From Burkholderiales bacterium (GTDB lineage Bacteria; Pseudomonadota; Gammaproteobacteria; Burkholderiales; Burkholderiaceae_C): 37,602 bases of DNA. This document shows positions 24,504-34,354 of this stretch, piece by piece. The position numbers were made by a program, and so were the translations under genes. Position 1 is the first letter of the stretch; each line of letters starts with the position of its first letter. The stretch is from positions 1 through 37,602 of the forward strand of contig RXJW01000088.1 in NCBI GenBank assembly GCA_003963005.1. Reading direction: 5' to 3'. The notes beneath the pieces are model-generated. The model had not been told where the DNA came from and ran no database searches. It worked only from the letters and a program-made list of their open reading frames with translations.

Positions 24504-26873
24504 ATGAGCCTGCTGGACAAGATCAGGGGAAAGTCCGAAGCCGATGAACTGCCGCCGGCACTGCCGGAGAGTGCAGACACGACCATCGACTCGCGCGGCA
24601 CCACCGGCTTCGATGCCACGCGCAACGCCGATTCGACGCTCGCCGGCGTGGAGTTGCGTTCGGACGCTTACCCGCGCTCCGAGGCGTCCTCCATCATTTC
24701 CCAGGCCGTGCCCACCGACCCCGGCCCGGCCAGCGAATTCCCGCCGAGCAGCACGATGAGCTTCGCGCCCACGACGCAGGCGGCGGACCCGACCACGCTG
24801 CCGTCGCTCGCTCCCGCCGCCGAAGGCAGCAAGCTCACCGAGCTCTTCGGCCGTCACCGCCAGCGCGTGCTGACCGGCCTCGTCGTGCTCGGCTTCATCG
24901 GCACGTTTGCATCGGTCGGTCTGGTGCTCGCCAGTTCCAACCGCAGCGCGGCGCAGGTGCGCGCGGCCGGTCAGGCGCTGATGCATTCGCAACGGATGGC
25001 CAAGTCGGTATCTGCAGCCCTGGTGGGCAACCCGGCTGCGTTCGCCGAACTGCGCGAATCGGTGGGCACGCTCAGCGGCGTGGTCACGAACCTGCGCACC
25101 GGCGAAGGTGAGCTGGCGATTGCGCCGGCCGCCGTGCAACCCACGCTCGACACGCTCAAGCCGCTCGTCGAGCGCGCCGAGAAGAACGGCAAGATCGTGC
25201 AGGGCCAGGAAAAGATCCTGACCCAGGTCGGTTCGGCCCTGCGTGCCATCAACCGGCAATCCAGCGACCTGCTGGAAAGCGCCGAGGCGGTGTCGTCCCA
25301 GGCGCTGCAGATCGGTTCGTCGGCGGGTGAAGTGTCTGCGGTCGGTCAGCTCGTGATGCTGACGCAGCGGATCGGCAAGAGCGCGAACGAATTCCTGACG
25401 CAGGAAGGCGTGAGCCCCGAGGCCGTGTTCCTGCTGGGCAAGGACTTGAATTCCTTCAAGCTGATCACCGAGGCCCTGATCAACGGCAGCCCTGAACTGC
25501 GCCTGAACGCCGCCCGTGACCCGCAACTGAAGGAACGCCTGCAGACCCTGCTGAAGCAGTACGAGCAGACCCGCACGCAGGCCTCCGCGATTCTGGGCAA
25601 CCTGCAAGGCCTGGTGGCTGCGCGCGAAGCCCAGACCGCGATCCTGAACGACTCCGAACCCCTGCGCAAAGGCCTGGAGCAGACGGCTGCCGACCTCGAA
25701 AAGTCGGGTGGCGCTGGCGCCGGCCTGTTCCTGCTGATGGCCCTGTCCCTGGCGGCCCTGGTGGGGGGCGCCTTCGGCTTCCTGCGGCTGTACCTGGCCG
25801 ACCAGGCCCGCCGTGCGGAGCTCGCCGAAGCCCAGAAGCGCGAAGCCGAAGCCCAGGAGCAGGAAGCCAAGCGCGTGAACGACGCCAACCAGGCGGCCAT
25901 TCTGCGACTGATGAACGAACTGGCCAGCGTCGCTGAAGGTGACCTGACGCAACAAGCGACGGTGACGGAAGACATCACCGGCGCGATTGCCGACTCCGTG
26001 AACTACACGGTGGAAGAGCTGCGCAACCTGGTGGGTCAGGTGCAGGCAACGGCGGCTCGCGTGACGGACACCACCGGCGCGGTGGACCAGACGTCGACCG
26101 ACCTGCTGGCAGCGTCCAAGGAACAGCTGCACGAGATCCGGGCCACCGGTGAGGCCGTGCTCGGCATGGCCGAGCGAATCACCGAGGTGTCCGCGCAAGC
26201 GCAGACGACCGCCGAGGTGGCGCGCCAAAGCCGTCAGGCCGCCGAACAGGGTCTGGCAGCCATGCAGAACAACATCGCGGGTATGAACGCGATCCGTGAC
26301 TCCATCCAGGAGACCTCCAAGCGCATCAAGCGACTGGGCGAGTCGTCTCAGGAAATTGGCGAGATCACGGAACTGATCTCGGACATCACGGAACAGACGA
26401 ACGTGCTGGCGCTGAACGCCGCCATTCAGGCCGCGTCCGCCGGCGAAGCAGGCCGCGGCTTCTCGGTGGTTGCGGAAGAAGTGCAGCGACTGGCCGAACG
26501 CTCCGGCGACGCGACGCGACGCATTGCCGCGCTGGTCAAGACCATTCAGACCGACACCCACGACGCCGTGGCCGCCATGGAGCGCTCGACGCGCGGTGTG
26601 GTGGAAGGTACCCAGCTGTCCGACGCGGCCGGCAAGGCGCTGGAAGACATCGACAACGTGTCTCGCCAGCTGGACGAACTGATCGTGCGCATCTCCTCGC
26701 AAGCCCAGCAGGAGGCCGAGCGCGCCAACGACGTGGCCTCGAACATCCAGCACATCTTCGCGGTGACCGAGCAGACCTCGGAAGGCACGCGCTCCACCGC
26801 CCAGATGGTGCATGAGCTGTCCCGCTCCGCAGAAGCGCTGCGGACTTCCGTGTCCCGATTCAAGGTCGCCTGA
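24504..26873 (+). CDS. pilJ: Methyl-accepting chemotaxis protein PilJ
   Basis: The 789-residue receptor has a long cytoplasmic N-terminus of about 115 disordered residues and a first membrane span near 121-143 ([20 protein letters not shown]). The periplasmic part has two PilJ-type repeats around [14 protein letters not shown] and [15 protein letters not shown] second span is near 404-430 ([20 protein letters not shown]), then a HAMP-like region. The cytoplasmic signalling domain has the hairpin tip [20 protein letters not shown] and [20 protein letters not shown], near residues 627-665. In Pseudomonas PilJ senses surface contact or pilins and controls ChpA. The ATG at 24504 has GAGGGTGA just upstream and starts the cytoplasmic tail; the frame is open further back only through non-coding-like sequence. 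No methyltransferase or methylesterase gene is nearby. Confidence 0.94.
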   Translation: MSLLDKIRGKSEADELPPALPESADTTIDSRGTTGFDATRNADSTLAGVELRSDAYPRSEASSIISQAVPTDPGPASEFPPSSTMSFAPTTQAADPTTLPSLAPAAEGSKLTELFGRHRQRVLTGLVVLGFIGTFASVGLVLASSNRSAAQVRAAGQALMHSQRMAKSVSAALVGNPAAFAELRESVGTLSGVVTNLRTGEGELAIAPAAVQPTLDTLKPLVERAEKNGKIVQGQEKILTQVGSALRAINRQSSDLLESAEAVSSQALQIGSSAGEVSAVGQLVMLTQRIGKSANEFLTQEGVSPEAVFLLGKDLNSFKLITEALINGSPELRLNAARDPQLKERLQTLLKQYEQTRTQASAILGNLQGLVAAREAQTAILNDSEPLRKGLEQTAADLEKSGGAGAGLFLLMALSLAALVGGAFGFLRLYLADQARRAELAEAQKREAEAQEQEAKRVNDANQAAILRLMNELASVAEGDLTQQATVTEDITGAIADSVNYTVEELRNLVGQVQATAARVTDTTGAVDQTSTDLLAASKEQLHEIRATGEAVLGMAERITEVSAQAQTTAEVARQSRQAAEQGLAAMQNNIAGMNAIRDSIQETSKRIKRLGESSQEIGEITELISDITEQTNVLALNAAIQAASAGEAGRGFSVVAEEVQRLAERSGDATRRIAALVKTIQTDTHDAVAAMERSTRGVVEGTQLSDAAGKALEDIDNVSRQLDELIVRISSQAQQEAERANDVASNIQHIFAVTEQTSEGTRSTAQMVHELSRSAEALRTSVSRFKVA

Positions 26874-26915
26874 CCGGCCTGACCGTACACGAACCGAGCG
26901 AGAAAGCCCCAACGC

Positions 26916-29900
26916 ATGGACAGCTCCCTGCGAGACTCCGAACTCCCAGCCGACCTCAGCCCGTTGGCCTGGGTGCAGGAGGAATTGCGCCGCTCCCTGG
27001 AGTCGGTGCACAAGACCCTGCGTCGCCTTGTCCGAGACGTGAGCGACAACCGCGCCACGGCCCTCGGCAGCGACGTGACGGCCAGCCAGCCGCTGCAGCA
27101 GGCTGCCGCCCAGCTCCACCAGGTCAGCGGCGTGCTGTCGCTGGTCGGCCTGCCGGCTGGCGCCCTGGTGCTGCGCGCGGCCGAAACGGCGGTTACGCGC
27201 CTCGCCGAGAAGCCACTCCACGTCGAGGCCTCGGCGGTCGACACCATCGAGCGCGCCGATTTCGCCCTGCTGGCCTACGTCGCCCGGCTGCTGGCCGGCA
27301 ACAAGACCTCATCCTTGTCGCTGTACCCGAGCTACCGCGCGCTGCAACAGCTCAACGGCGTGGAGCGCATCCACCCGGCCGACCTGTGGCAGTACGAATT
27401 CACCTGGCGCAACCTGCCGGCCGAGGAGGGTGTGCTGCCCCGCTCGGCCGAAGCGGTGCGCGCGCCCTTCGAGGCTGCGCTGCTGCGCCACATGCGCGAG
27501 CCCAGCTCGGCGCATGCGGCCAACCTGTCCGGCCTGTGCGCCGGCCTCGCGGCCTCGTTGCCCACGGGCACGTCCCGCACGTTGTGGCAGCTCGCCGCCG
27601 CCGTCTTCGAGGGCCAGGCCCTGAAGTTGATCGGCAGTGACGCCTACACCAAGCGACTCGGTTCCAAGCTGCTGCATGAGCTGCGCCGCGTGGGCCACGG
27701 TGACCAGGCCGAACCCGGCCGCGACCGCCTCGCCCAGGACCTGCTCTTCTTCTGCGCCCAGTGCCGCATCACCAAGGGTGCCGGGCCCCGTCTGACGGCC
27801 GTGCACGAGGTCTACCGCCTGACCGACGAGCAAGCCGGTGACTACGAGGATGCGAGCCTCGGCCGCATCGACCCGGCCTGGGTCGCGCAGGCCAAGCGCC
27901 GCGTGCTTGCCGCCAAGGAAAGCTGGTCCAGCGCCGCCGAAGGCGACCAGCATCGCCTGGCGGGCCTGGACGAGCAGTTCGCCGCACTGGCGGAATCGCT
28001 GACACGCCTGTTCCCGAGCGGCGAAGTGCTGGCCCAGACACTGCAGCGCGCCGTCGTCGCGACCCTGCGTTCGCGCGCCACGCCGCCGCCGGCGCTGGCG
28101 ATGGAAGTGGCCACCAGCCTGCTGTACGTCGAGGCCGCCCTGGAAGACGCCGCCTTCGACCAGCCTGACCAGGCCGACCGCGTGCGTCGCCTGGCGCGCC
28201 GTGTCGAGTCCGTCGGCCACGGCCAGCCGGCCGAGCCGCTGGAAGACTGGATGGAGGACCTGTACCGCCGGGTCTCCGACCGCCAGACCCTGGGGAGCGT
28301 CGTGCACGAGCTGCGCGCGAGCCTCTCCGAGGTCGAGAAGCAGTGCGACGAGTATTTCCGCAACCCCGCCCAGCGCGACCTGCTGATCCCCGTGCCCGGC
28401 CAGTTGCAGGCCATGCGTGGCGTGCTGAGCGTGCTGGGCCTGGATCAGGCCGCCCACGCCACCGTGCGCATGCGCGATGAGGTCGACGGCCTGGCCAACA
28501 CCGAGATCGACTTCAACCGCCCCGGCGCCCGGGACGTGTTCGAGCGCCTGGCCAACAACCTGGGCGCGCTCGGCTTCCTGATCGACATGCTCAGCGTCCA
28601 GCCCCAGCTGGCCAAGCGCATGTTCCGCTTCGACGACGCCACCGGTCGGCTCGATGCCGTCATGGGCCGCCGCGAAGGCGCGGTGGAACTGCCCGACTTC
28701 GAAGCCAGCGGCTTCCACGTCGACCTGGAGCCCGAGGTGCCGTCCGCCGCGGCACCGGCACCGGCTCCGTTCGCCGACTTTGCCCACGAGGCCACCCAGC
28801 CGCTGCGCGTCGATTTCGCCAGCCTGGACCTGCCCGATCTCAGCCTGCCCGACGTCGACCTCACCCAGGCAGCCGCACCGGCGCCGGTGGCGGCCCCCGT
28901 CGTCGCGCCTCCGCCGCCGGCTCCCGCGCCCGCGCCGGTCGCTGCGCCCGCGCCGAGCGTGGCCGACGACCCGGAGATGCGCGAGATCTTCCTGGAGGAG
29001 GCCGACGAGGTCATCGGCAACGCCCGCGCGGCGCTGGCCGAACTGCGCGAGCAGCCCACGGATCACGCCCAGCTCACGATCGTCCGCCGCGCCTTCCACA
29101 CGCTCAAGGGCAGTGCCCGCATGGTGGGCCTGAACGACTTCGGCGAAGGTGCCTGGGCCTGCGAGCAGCTCTACAACGCCCGCCTGGCCGAGGCCACGCC
29201 GCAGGCGGATGCCGCCTTGCTCGGGTTCACGACCGAAGCCCTGGACTACTTCGCCCACTGGCGCGAACAGATTGCCGGCAACGAGTCGGGCATGAGCGCG
29301 CCGGAGCCGGTGCGCCAGAGCGCGGACGCCCTGCGCCTGAACGCCCAGTGGCTGCCGATCGCGGCGGCTGCCCCGGTCGAAGTGCCGGTGGTGGACGCCG
29401 TCGAGGCGGTCGACCTGGCGCTGGACGATGCGGCGCCCGCGGAAGTGATCGAAGCCGCGCCCGAACTGCTGGCCGAGCCCGCCACCGAGGCGATGGTGCG
29501 CACGCTGCCGGCCGCGCCGGACGACGGCGCCGCCCTGGTGCCGGACTTCGTGCTGGACCTGGAGGCGCCGAGCGTGCCCGAGACGGTCGAGGCGGCGTTG
29601 CCGACGCCCGAGGTGTCGCTGGACATCGATCCGTCGCACCTGGATGTCGACCTGCCCGTCGATTTCGATTCGGCCCATGCGCCCACCGAGCCGCTGCCGC
29701 TGCCCGAGATGCCGGAGGAGGAGCCGACGCTCGCCAACTTCGGCGTGGTGCTCGACCTGGACGAGCCTGCCGAGCCGACGCCGGCCTTCAGCGACACGCA
29801 GATCGAGCCGCCGGTCAAGCCCGAGGAAGTCACGCTCACGCTGCCGCGCCTGGTCGTGGACAACGAAGCGAGCGCGCCTGCCGTGGCCGAGCCGGAGCCG

Positions 29901-32900
29901 GAAGCGGTCGACCCGGACGAGGGCTTCAAGGTCATCGGCCCGCTGCGGATCAGCATTGCGCTGTTCAACATCTTCCTGAACGAGGCCGACGAACTGTCGC
30001 GCAAGCTGTCCATCGGCCTGGCCGAGTGGGCGGCTGAACTCTCCGGCCCGGTGCCGCAGAGCTGCGAGGTGCAGGCCCACGCACTGGCCGGCAATGCCGC
30101 CACGGTGGGCTACGAGGACCTGTCGGCGCTGGCCCGTGCGCTGGAGCATGCGCTGGAGCGCGCTCACCGTGCGGTGCGCTACGAGGAGGCCGACGCGGAA
30201 CTCTTCGTGCGCGCGGCGGACGACATCCGCCGGCTGCTGCATCAGTTCGCCGCGGGCTTCCTGAAGCCCAACGACCCCGAGGTCATCGAACGCCTGCACG
30301 CCTACGAGCCGCAGGAAGAGTCCTTCACCGCCGCTGCCGCGCTCGATGATGCGCCCCAGACGGTCCAGGACGACACCCTGGCAGCCAGCTTCGACCCGCA
30401 TCACGAGCCGGTCGCCGGCGAGTTGCCGGTGGCGAGCTTCGAGCCTGTCGCGGCCGAGGCCGTGGAGCCGGTGGCCGAACCGACCCTCGAGCCGGTGGCC
30501 GAAGCCGTGGAGATGCCCGTGGCGTTGACGGTGGAGGCCGAGCCTCTGCCCGAAGCAGCCGCGCCGGTCATCGAGCCTGAAACGGTGGCCGAGGCCGTGG
30601 AGATCGCGGCCGAGCCGCTGCCGCAGGACGAGCCGGTCACGCCGGTGTACGAGGCGGTCGTGGAAGCCATGGCCGAGCCGGTGCCCGCGCCGGTGGTCGA
30701 GCCCGAACCGGTCGTGGAAGCCGCGCCGGAGCCGGTTGCCGAAGTGCTGGCCGAAGCGGTCGGCGAGCCGGAGCCGGAGCCCGTCGCCGAGCCGGCGCCG
30801 CTGCTGTCGGCTGCCGCCGAGGAACCGGAGCCCGAACCGGGCCTGCCGGACCACATCGAGCCCGACCTCTACCCGATCTTCGAGGAAGAAGGCCGCGACC
30901 TGCTGCAGCAACTGCATGCCGCCCTGCGCGACTGGCTGGCTGAGCCCGGCGAGCTCAGTCGCTCGGACGCCTGCATGCGTGCGCTGCACACGTTCAAGGG
31001 CGGTGCCCGTCTGGCCGGCGCGATGCGCCTGGGCGAGCAGGCGCACCACCTGGAATCCGCCATCGAAGACCTGCTGCGCGCCGGCACTGCCGACCACGCG
31101 CAGGTCCAGGCCCTGCAGGACGAGGGCGACGCGCTCGAGCATGCCTTCGAAGCCCTGGGCCGCAGCCTGCTGGCCCCGGCGCCCGTCGCGCCGGCTGCGC
31201 CCGAGGTGGTGGCACCGCCCCCGGCGCCGCAAGCCGCGCCGGTCGATGCCTTCGTGCCGCCGGTCGTTGCTGCCCCGGTCGCAGCGCCGTTCGTGGCGGG
31301 GGACAAGCCCGCCGAGCCGGCCCGCCAGATCGACTGGAGCCGCTTCACCGACACCGCCGAGGTGGAAGCCAGCACGGACAACCTCGCCATCGGCCAGGCC
31401 CTGGTCCGTGTGCGCGGCAGCCTGCTGGAACGCATGGCCACGCAGGCCGGCGAGGTCAGCATCCGCCGCGCGCGGATGGAGTCCGAGCTGACGCAGATGA
31501 AGGGAGCGCTGCTCGACCTGGACGACAACCTGGAGCGTCTGCGCGCGCAGCTGCGCGAGCTGGAACTGCAGGCCGAAGCCCAGATGCACATCCAGCAGGA
31601 GATGGCGCAGCAGGGCGGCCGCGAGTTCGACCCGCTCGAGTTCGACCGCTACACCCGCTTCCAGGAACTGACCCGGATGTTGGCCGAGTCGGTCGGCGAC
31701 GTGGCCACCCTGCAGCGCACGCTGGGTCGCAGCGTGCAGACGGGCGAAGACGAACTGGCAGCCCAGTCGCGGCTCACGCGTGAACTGCAGGACGACCTGC
31801 TGCGCACGCGCCTGGTGGATTTCGACAGCATCGGCGAGCGCATGCACCGCGTGGTTCGCCAGGCGTCGCGCGACACCGGCAAGCAGGTCAAGCTCGAGAT
31901 CGTCGGTGGCCAGACCGAACTGGACCGCTCGGTGCTGGAGCGCACGGCCGGTGCCTTCGAGCACCTGCTGCGCAACAGCGTCGCCCACGGCATCGAATCG
32001 GCCGAGGCCCGTGCGGCCGCCGGCAAGGACCCGGTCGGTACGCTGCGCATCGAGGTGAGCCAGGCAGGCAACGAAGTGCTGCTGAAGTTCTCGGACGACG
32101 GCGCCGGCCTGAACCTGGCCCGCATCCGCGAGCGCGGCCTGCAACTGGGCCTGATCTCGCCGGACGCCGAGCCGGATGACGCGCAGCTCAAGCGCCTGAT
32201 CTTCGCCCCGGGCTTCTCCACCGCCAGCCAGGTGACCGAGCTCAGCGGTCGGGGCATCGGCATGGACGTCGTGCGCGCCGAAGTCGGCACGCTCGGCGGC
32301 ACCATCGAGACCGCGTCCGAAGCGGGCCAGGGCACGAGCTTCCTGCTCCACCTGCCGCTGACGACCGCACTGACGCAGGTCGTGCTGCTGAAGAGCGCCG
32401 AACAGGTGATCGCCGTGCCGGCGGCCCTGATGGCCTCGGTGCAGCGCGTGCCGGTGGATGCGGTCGAGTCGGCCTACGTCACCGGCAAGCTCAAGCACGC
32501 CGGCCTGGAGATGCCGTTCTACTGGCTGGGTGGCCTGCTGGGCCACAGCGGCCGCGGCCACACGCATGGTCGCCACACCCACGTGGTGTTTGTGCGCAAC
32601 GCGCAGGCATCGCTGGCGCTGCATGTGGACGAAGTGATCGGCAACCAGGAAGTCGTCGTCAAGAACCTCGGCGCCCAGCTCAACCGCGTGCCGGGCCTGG
32701 CAGGCATCAGCCTGCTGGCGTCGGGCGACGTGGCCCTGATCTACAACGTCGTGGCCCTGGCGGACTGGTACGGCGTCGAAGCCCAGGCTCGCCTGGCGGC
32801 AGCGGCCAACGTCCAGACCGACGTGGTCGTGCCGCAGCGCGCGGCGCCGGTGGTCGAGGCGGCGGCGCTTGCACCGCTCGTGATGGTGGTGGACGACTCC

Positions 32901-33254
32901 CTGACGGTCCGCCGCGTGACCCAGCGCTTCCTGGAGCGTGTGGGCCTGCGCGTGCTGCTCGCCAAGGACGGCCTGGATGCGATGGAACGCCTGGCGGGCG
33001 ACGAGCTGCCGGCCGTCGTGCTCTCGGACATCGAGATGCCGCGCATGGACGGCTTCGACCTGGTGCGCAACATGCGCGCCGACTCGCGCCTGGCCAAGCT
33101 GCCCGTCATCATGATCACGTCGCGGATTGCCCAGAAGCACCGCGACTATGCTGAGCAACTCGGGGTCGATCACTACCTCGGCAAGCCTTACGATGAAGAC
33201 TATCTGCTCGGCCTGATCCAGCAATACACCCAGCGTGAGGCCGTTGCGGCCTAG
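26916..33254 (+). CDS. chpA: ChpA/PilL, multi-Hpt hybrid chemotaxis histidine kinase of the type IV pilus system
   Basis: This 2112-residue hybrid CheA is the signal hub of the Pil-Chp system. Phosphotransfer-like modules include a degenerate one with His68 (QLHQVSGVLSLVG), one lacking His (Gln498 in QLQAMRGVLSVLG), and three with a clear His: His728 (FHTLKGSARMVG), His1055 (AHALAGNAATVG) and His1358 (LHTFKGGARLAG). Ala/Pro/Glu/Val-rich linkers separate them, the longest at about 1145-1310. A coiled-coil dimerisation region lies at about 1500-1560. The ATPase domain follows near 1660-1820 (LLRNSVAHGIE with Asn1687; GRGIGMDVV), then a CheW-like domain and a C-terminal receiver with phospho-acceptor Asp2038 (VLSDIEMPRMDGFD). 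It follows pilJ by 42 bp. Domain order matches ChpA/PilL; the number of phosphorylatable modules differs between species. Confidence 0.94.
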   Translation: MDSSLRDSELPADLSPLAWVQEELRRSLESVHKTLRRLVRDVSDNRATALGSDVTASQPLQQAAAQLHQVSGVLSLVGLPAGALVLRAAETAVTRLAEKPLHVEASAVDTIERADFALLAYVARLLAGNKTSSLSLYPSYRALQQLNGVERIHPADLWQYEFTWRNLPAEEGVLPRSAEAVRAPFEAALLRHMREPSSAHAANLSGLCAGLAASLPTGTSRTLWQLAAAVFEGQALKLIGSDAYTKRLGSKLLHELRRVGHGDQAEPGRDRLAQDLLFFCAQCRITKGAGPRLTAVHEVYRLTDEQAGDYEDASLGRIDPAWVAQAKRRVLAAKESWSSAAEGDQHRLAGLDEQFAALAESLTRLFPSGEVLAQTLQRAVVATLRSRATPPPALAMEVATSLLYVEAALEDAAFDQPDQADRVRRLARRVESVGHGQPAEPLEDWMEDLYRRVSDRQTLGSVVHELRASLSEVEKQCDEYFRNPAQRDLLIPVPGQLQAMRGVLSVLGLDQAAHATVRMRDEVDGLANTEIDFNRPGARDVFERLANNLGALGFLIDMLSVQPQLAKRMFRFDDATGRLDAVMGRREGAVELPDFEASGFHVDLEPEVPSAAAPAPAPFADFAHEATQPLRVDFASLDLPDLSLPDVDLTQAAAPAPVAAPVVAPPPPAPAPAPVAAPAPSVADDPEMREIFLEEADEVIGNARAALAELREQPTDHAQLTIVRRAFHTLKGSARMVGLNDFGEGAWACEQLYNARLAEATPQADAALLGFTTEALDYFAHWREQIAGNESGMSAPEPVRQSADALRLNAQWLPIAAAAPVEVPVVDAVEAVDLALDDAAPAEVIEAAPELLAEPATEAMVRTLPAAPDDGAALVPDFVLDLEAPSVPETVEAALPTPEVSLDIDPSHLDVDLPVDFDSAHAPTEPLPLPEMPEEEPTLANFGVVLDLDEPAEPTPAFSDTQIEPPVKPEEVTLTLPRLVVDNEASAPAVAEPEPEAVDPDEGFKVIGPLRISIALFNIFLNEADELSRKLSIGLAEWAAELSGPVPQSCEVQAHALAGNAATVGYEDLSALARALEHALERAHRAVRYEEADAELFVRAADDIRRLLHQFAAGFLKPNDPEVIERLHAYEPQEESFTAAAALDDAPQTVQDDTLAASFDPHHEPVAGELPVASFEPVAAEAVEPVAEPTLEPVAEAVEMPVALTVEAEPLPEAAAPVIEPETVAEAVEIAAEPLPQDEPVTPVYEAVVEAMAEPVPAPVVEPEPVVEAAPEPVAEVLAEAVGEPEPEPVAEPAPLLSAAAEEPEPEPGLPDHIEPDLYPIFEEEGRDLLQQLHAALRDWLAEPGELSRSDACMRALHTFKGGARLAGAMRLGEQAHHLESAIEDLLRAGTADHAQVQALQDEGDALEHAFEALGRSLLAPAPVAPAAPEVVAPPPAPQAAPVDAFVPPVVAAPVAAPFVAGDKPAEPARQIDWSRFTDTAEVEASTDNLAIGQALVRVRGSLLERMATQAGEVSIRRARMESELTQMKGALLDLDDNLERLRAQLRELELQAEAQMHIQQEMAQQGGREFDPLEFDRYTRFQELTRMLAESVGDVATLQRTLGRSVQTGEDELAAQSRLTRELQDDLLRTRLVDFDSIGERMHRVVRQASRDTGKQVKLEIVGGQTELDRSVLERTAGAFEHLLRNSVAHGIESAEARAAAGKDPVGTLRIEVSQAGNEVLLKFSDDGAGLNLARIRERGLQLGLISPDAEPDDAQLKRLIFAPGFSTASQVTELSGRGIGMDVVRAEVGTLGGTIETASEAGQGTSFLLHLPLTTALTQVVLLKSAEQVIAVPAALMASVQRVPVDAVESAYVTGKLKHAGLEMPFYWLGGLLGHSGRGHTHGRHTHVVFVRNAQASLALHVDEVIGNQEVVVKNLGAQLNRVPGLAGISLLASGDVALIYNVVALADWYGVEAQARLAAAANVQTDVVVPQRAAPVVEAAALAPLVMVVDDSLTVRRVTQRFLERVGLRVLLAKDGLDAMERLAGDELPAVVLSDIEMPRMDGFDLVRNMRADSRLAKLPVIMITSRIAQKHRDYAEQLGVDHYLGKPYDEDYLLGLIQQYTQREAVAA
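30346..30850 (+). repeat. Degenerate EPVAE/PEPV-type repeat linker inside chpA
   Basis: Between the second and third clear Hpt modules, GAGCCGGTGGCCGAA-like units encode a run rich in Glu, Pro, Val and Ala, such as EPVAEPTLEPVAEAVE. The units are imperfect and remain in frame. They probably form an extended, acidic, flexible tether, and their similarity to one another makes the region prone to length change. Confidence 0.6.
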
Positions 33255-33262
33255 GAGAAACA

Positions 33263-34300
33263 GTGTCCCAGGTTGTCGACCACCTCGCCGAACTGACCGG
33301 CTTCCGTGACCGTGACGTCATGGACGTCACGCTGGTCATGGCGCTGCGCGATCTGCTCGAGCCGGAGTCGGTCGCGATCTACCGCACGGTCGGCGAGTCC
33401 GGGCAGGAGCGGTGGCTGACGCGGGCTCACCTGCGGGCGGGCGACGCGGTCGCTTCGGCCGACCCGCTGTGGGCCAAGCCGGAAGCCCTGCCGCTCGTGA
33501 CCACCCACCCCCTGCGGCTGGAAGCGATGCGCAACCGCAGCGTCACGCAGGTGGCGCAGGGCGGTCAGTGGCTGTACCTGTTCCCGATCGCCACCGACCG
33601 CGATGTGGTCGGCGTGATCGAGATCCTGTCCACGCGCCGGCTGGGCACGGGGGCTCAGCGCATGGTCAGCAGCGTGCTGCGGATCTATCACAACTTCCAG
33701 GGCCTGCTCGACTACTCCGAGCGCGACACCCTGACCGGCCTGCTCAACCGCAAGACCTTCGACGAGAGCTTCCTGAAGGTGCTGTCGGAGATCCCGGTCA
33801 AGCACGAAATCAAGCACGAGACCGAGGACCGCCGCCACGAGACGGCGACACCGCACTACGTGCTCGGCGTGATCGACATCGATCACTTCAAGTCGGTCAA
33901 CGACCGCTTCGGCCACCTGATCGGCGACGAAGTGCTGCTGCTGCTGTCGCGCCTGATGCGCGGCTCGTTCCGTTTCCACGACCTGCTCTATCGCTTCGGC
34001 GGCGAGGAGTTCGTCGTGCTGATGCGCTGCGACGAGGAAGCCCACGCGGGCGAGGCCTTCGAGCGGCTGCGCCTGAACACCGAGCGTTATGCCTTCCCGC
34101 AGGTCGGGCGCATCACGGTGAGCATCGGCTTCACGGAAGTGCGCGCTGGCGACGCCCCGGCGGCGGCCTTTGAGCGGGCCGACAAGGCTGTCTATCACGC
34201 CAAGGCCAACGGCCGGAACCAGGTGCACAACTACGCGGCCCTGGTGGCCAGCGGCATCATCCAGGAAGCCACGCAGCTCAGCGACGTCGAGCTGTTCTGA
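33263..34300 (+). CDS. GGDEF-domain diguanylate cyclase with intact inhibitory site
   Basis: The 345-residue protein has an N-terminal region (about 1-155) that resembles a GAF-like sensor and lacks membrane spans. A GGDEF domain follows from about 158 (RDTLTGLLNRKTFDESF). The catalytic motif is GGEEF at 246-250, preceded by the inhibitory-site RxxD, here RFHD at 237-240, with the usual five-residue spacing. VIDIDHFKSVNDRFGHLIGDEVL carries metal-binding aspartates. The enzyme should make c-di-GMP from two GTP and be product-inhibited. The start is GTG at 33263; AGGAGA at 33253-33258 overlaps the chpA stop, so the gene is translated with the Pil-Chp cluster. No EAL or HD-GYP domain accompanies it. 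Confidence 0.93.
   Translation: MSQVVDHLAELTGFRDRDVMDVTLVMALRDLLEPESVAIYRTVGESGQERWLTRAHLRAGDAVASADPLWAKPEALPLVTTHPLRLEAMRNRSVTQVAQGGQWLYLFPIATDRDVVGVIEILSTRRLGTGAQRMVSSVLRIYHNFQGLLDYSERDTLTGLLNRKTFDESFLKVLSEIPVKHEIKHETEDRRHETATPHYVLGVIDIDHFKSVNDRFGHLIGDEVLLLLSRLMRGSFRFHDLLYRFGGEEFVVLMRCDEEAHAGEAFERLRLNTERYAFPQVGRITVSIGFTEVRAGDAPAAAFERADKAVYHAKANGRNQVHNYAALVASGIIQEATQLSDVELF
33311..33331. other. Near-perfect inverted repeat near the start of the GGDEF gene
   Basis: CGTGACGTC (33311-33319) and GACGTCACG (33323-33331) are exact reverse complements separated by ATG, lying at codons 17-23 of the GGDEF gene. In mRNA this could form a 9-bp hairpin with a 3-nt loop shortly after the start codon. 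It may be chance, since it is coding sequence (RDVMDVTLV). Confidence 0.3.
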
Positions 34301-34354
34301 CGCCCGGCGCCCTGGCCGTCAGGCCGGTACACGCACGCTCTGCCGCACAGACTC

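Noticed and set aside
27309..33224. A very long open frame (over 1900 codons) antisense to chpA, and another of about 900 codons antisense to pilJ (24483-27221)
   Set aside because: They mirror strongly biased GC-rich codons of real genes, show low-complexity His/Arg/Gln/Gly-rich translations and no recognisable domain. The sense frames contain complete, ordered chemotaxis domains.
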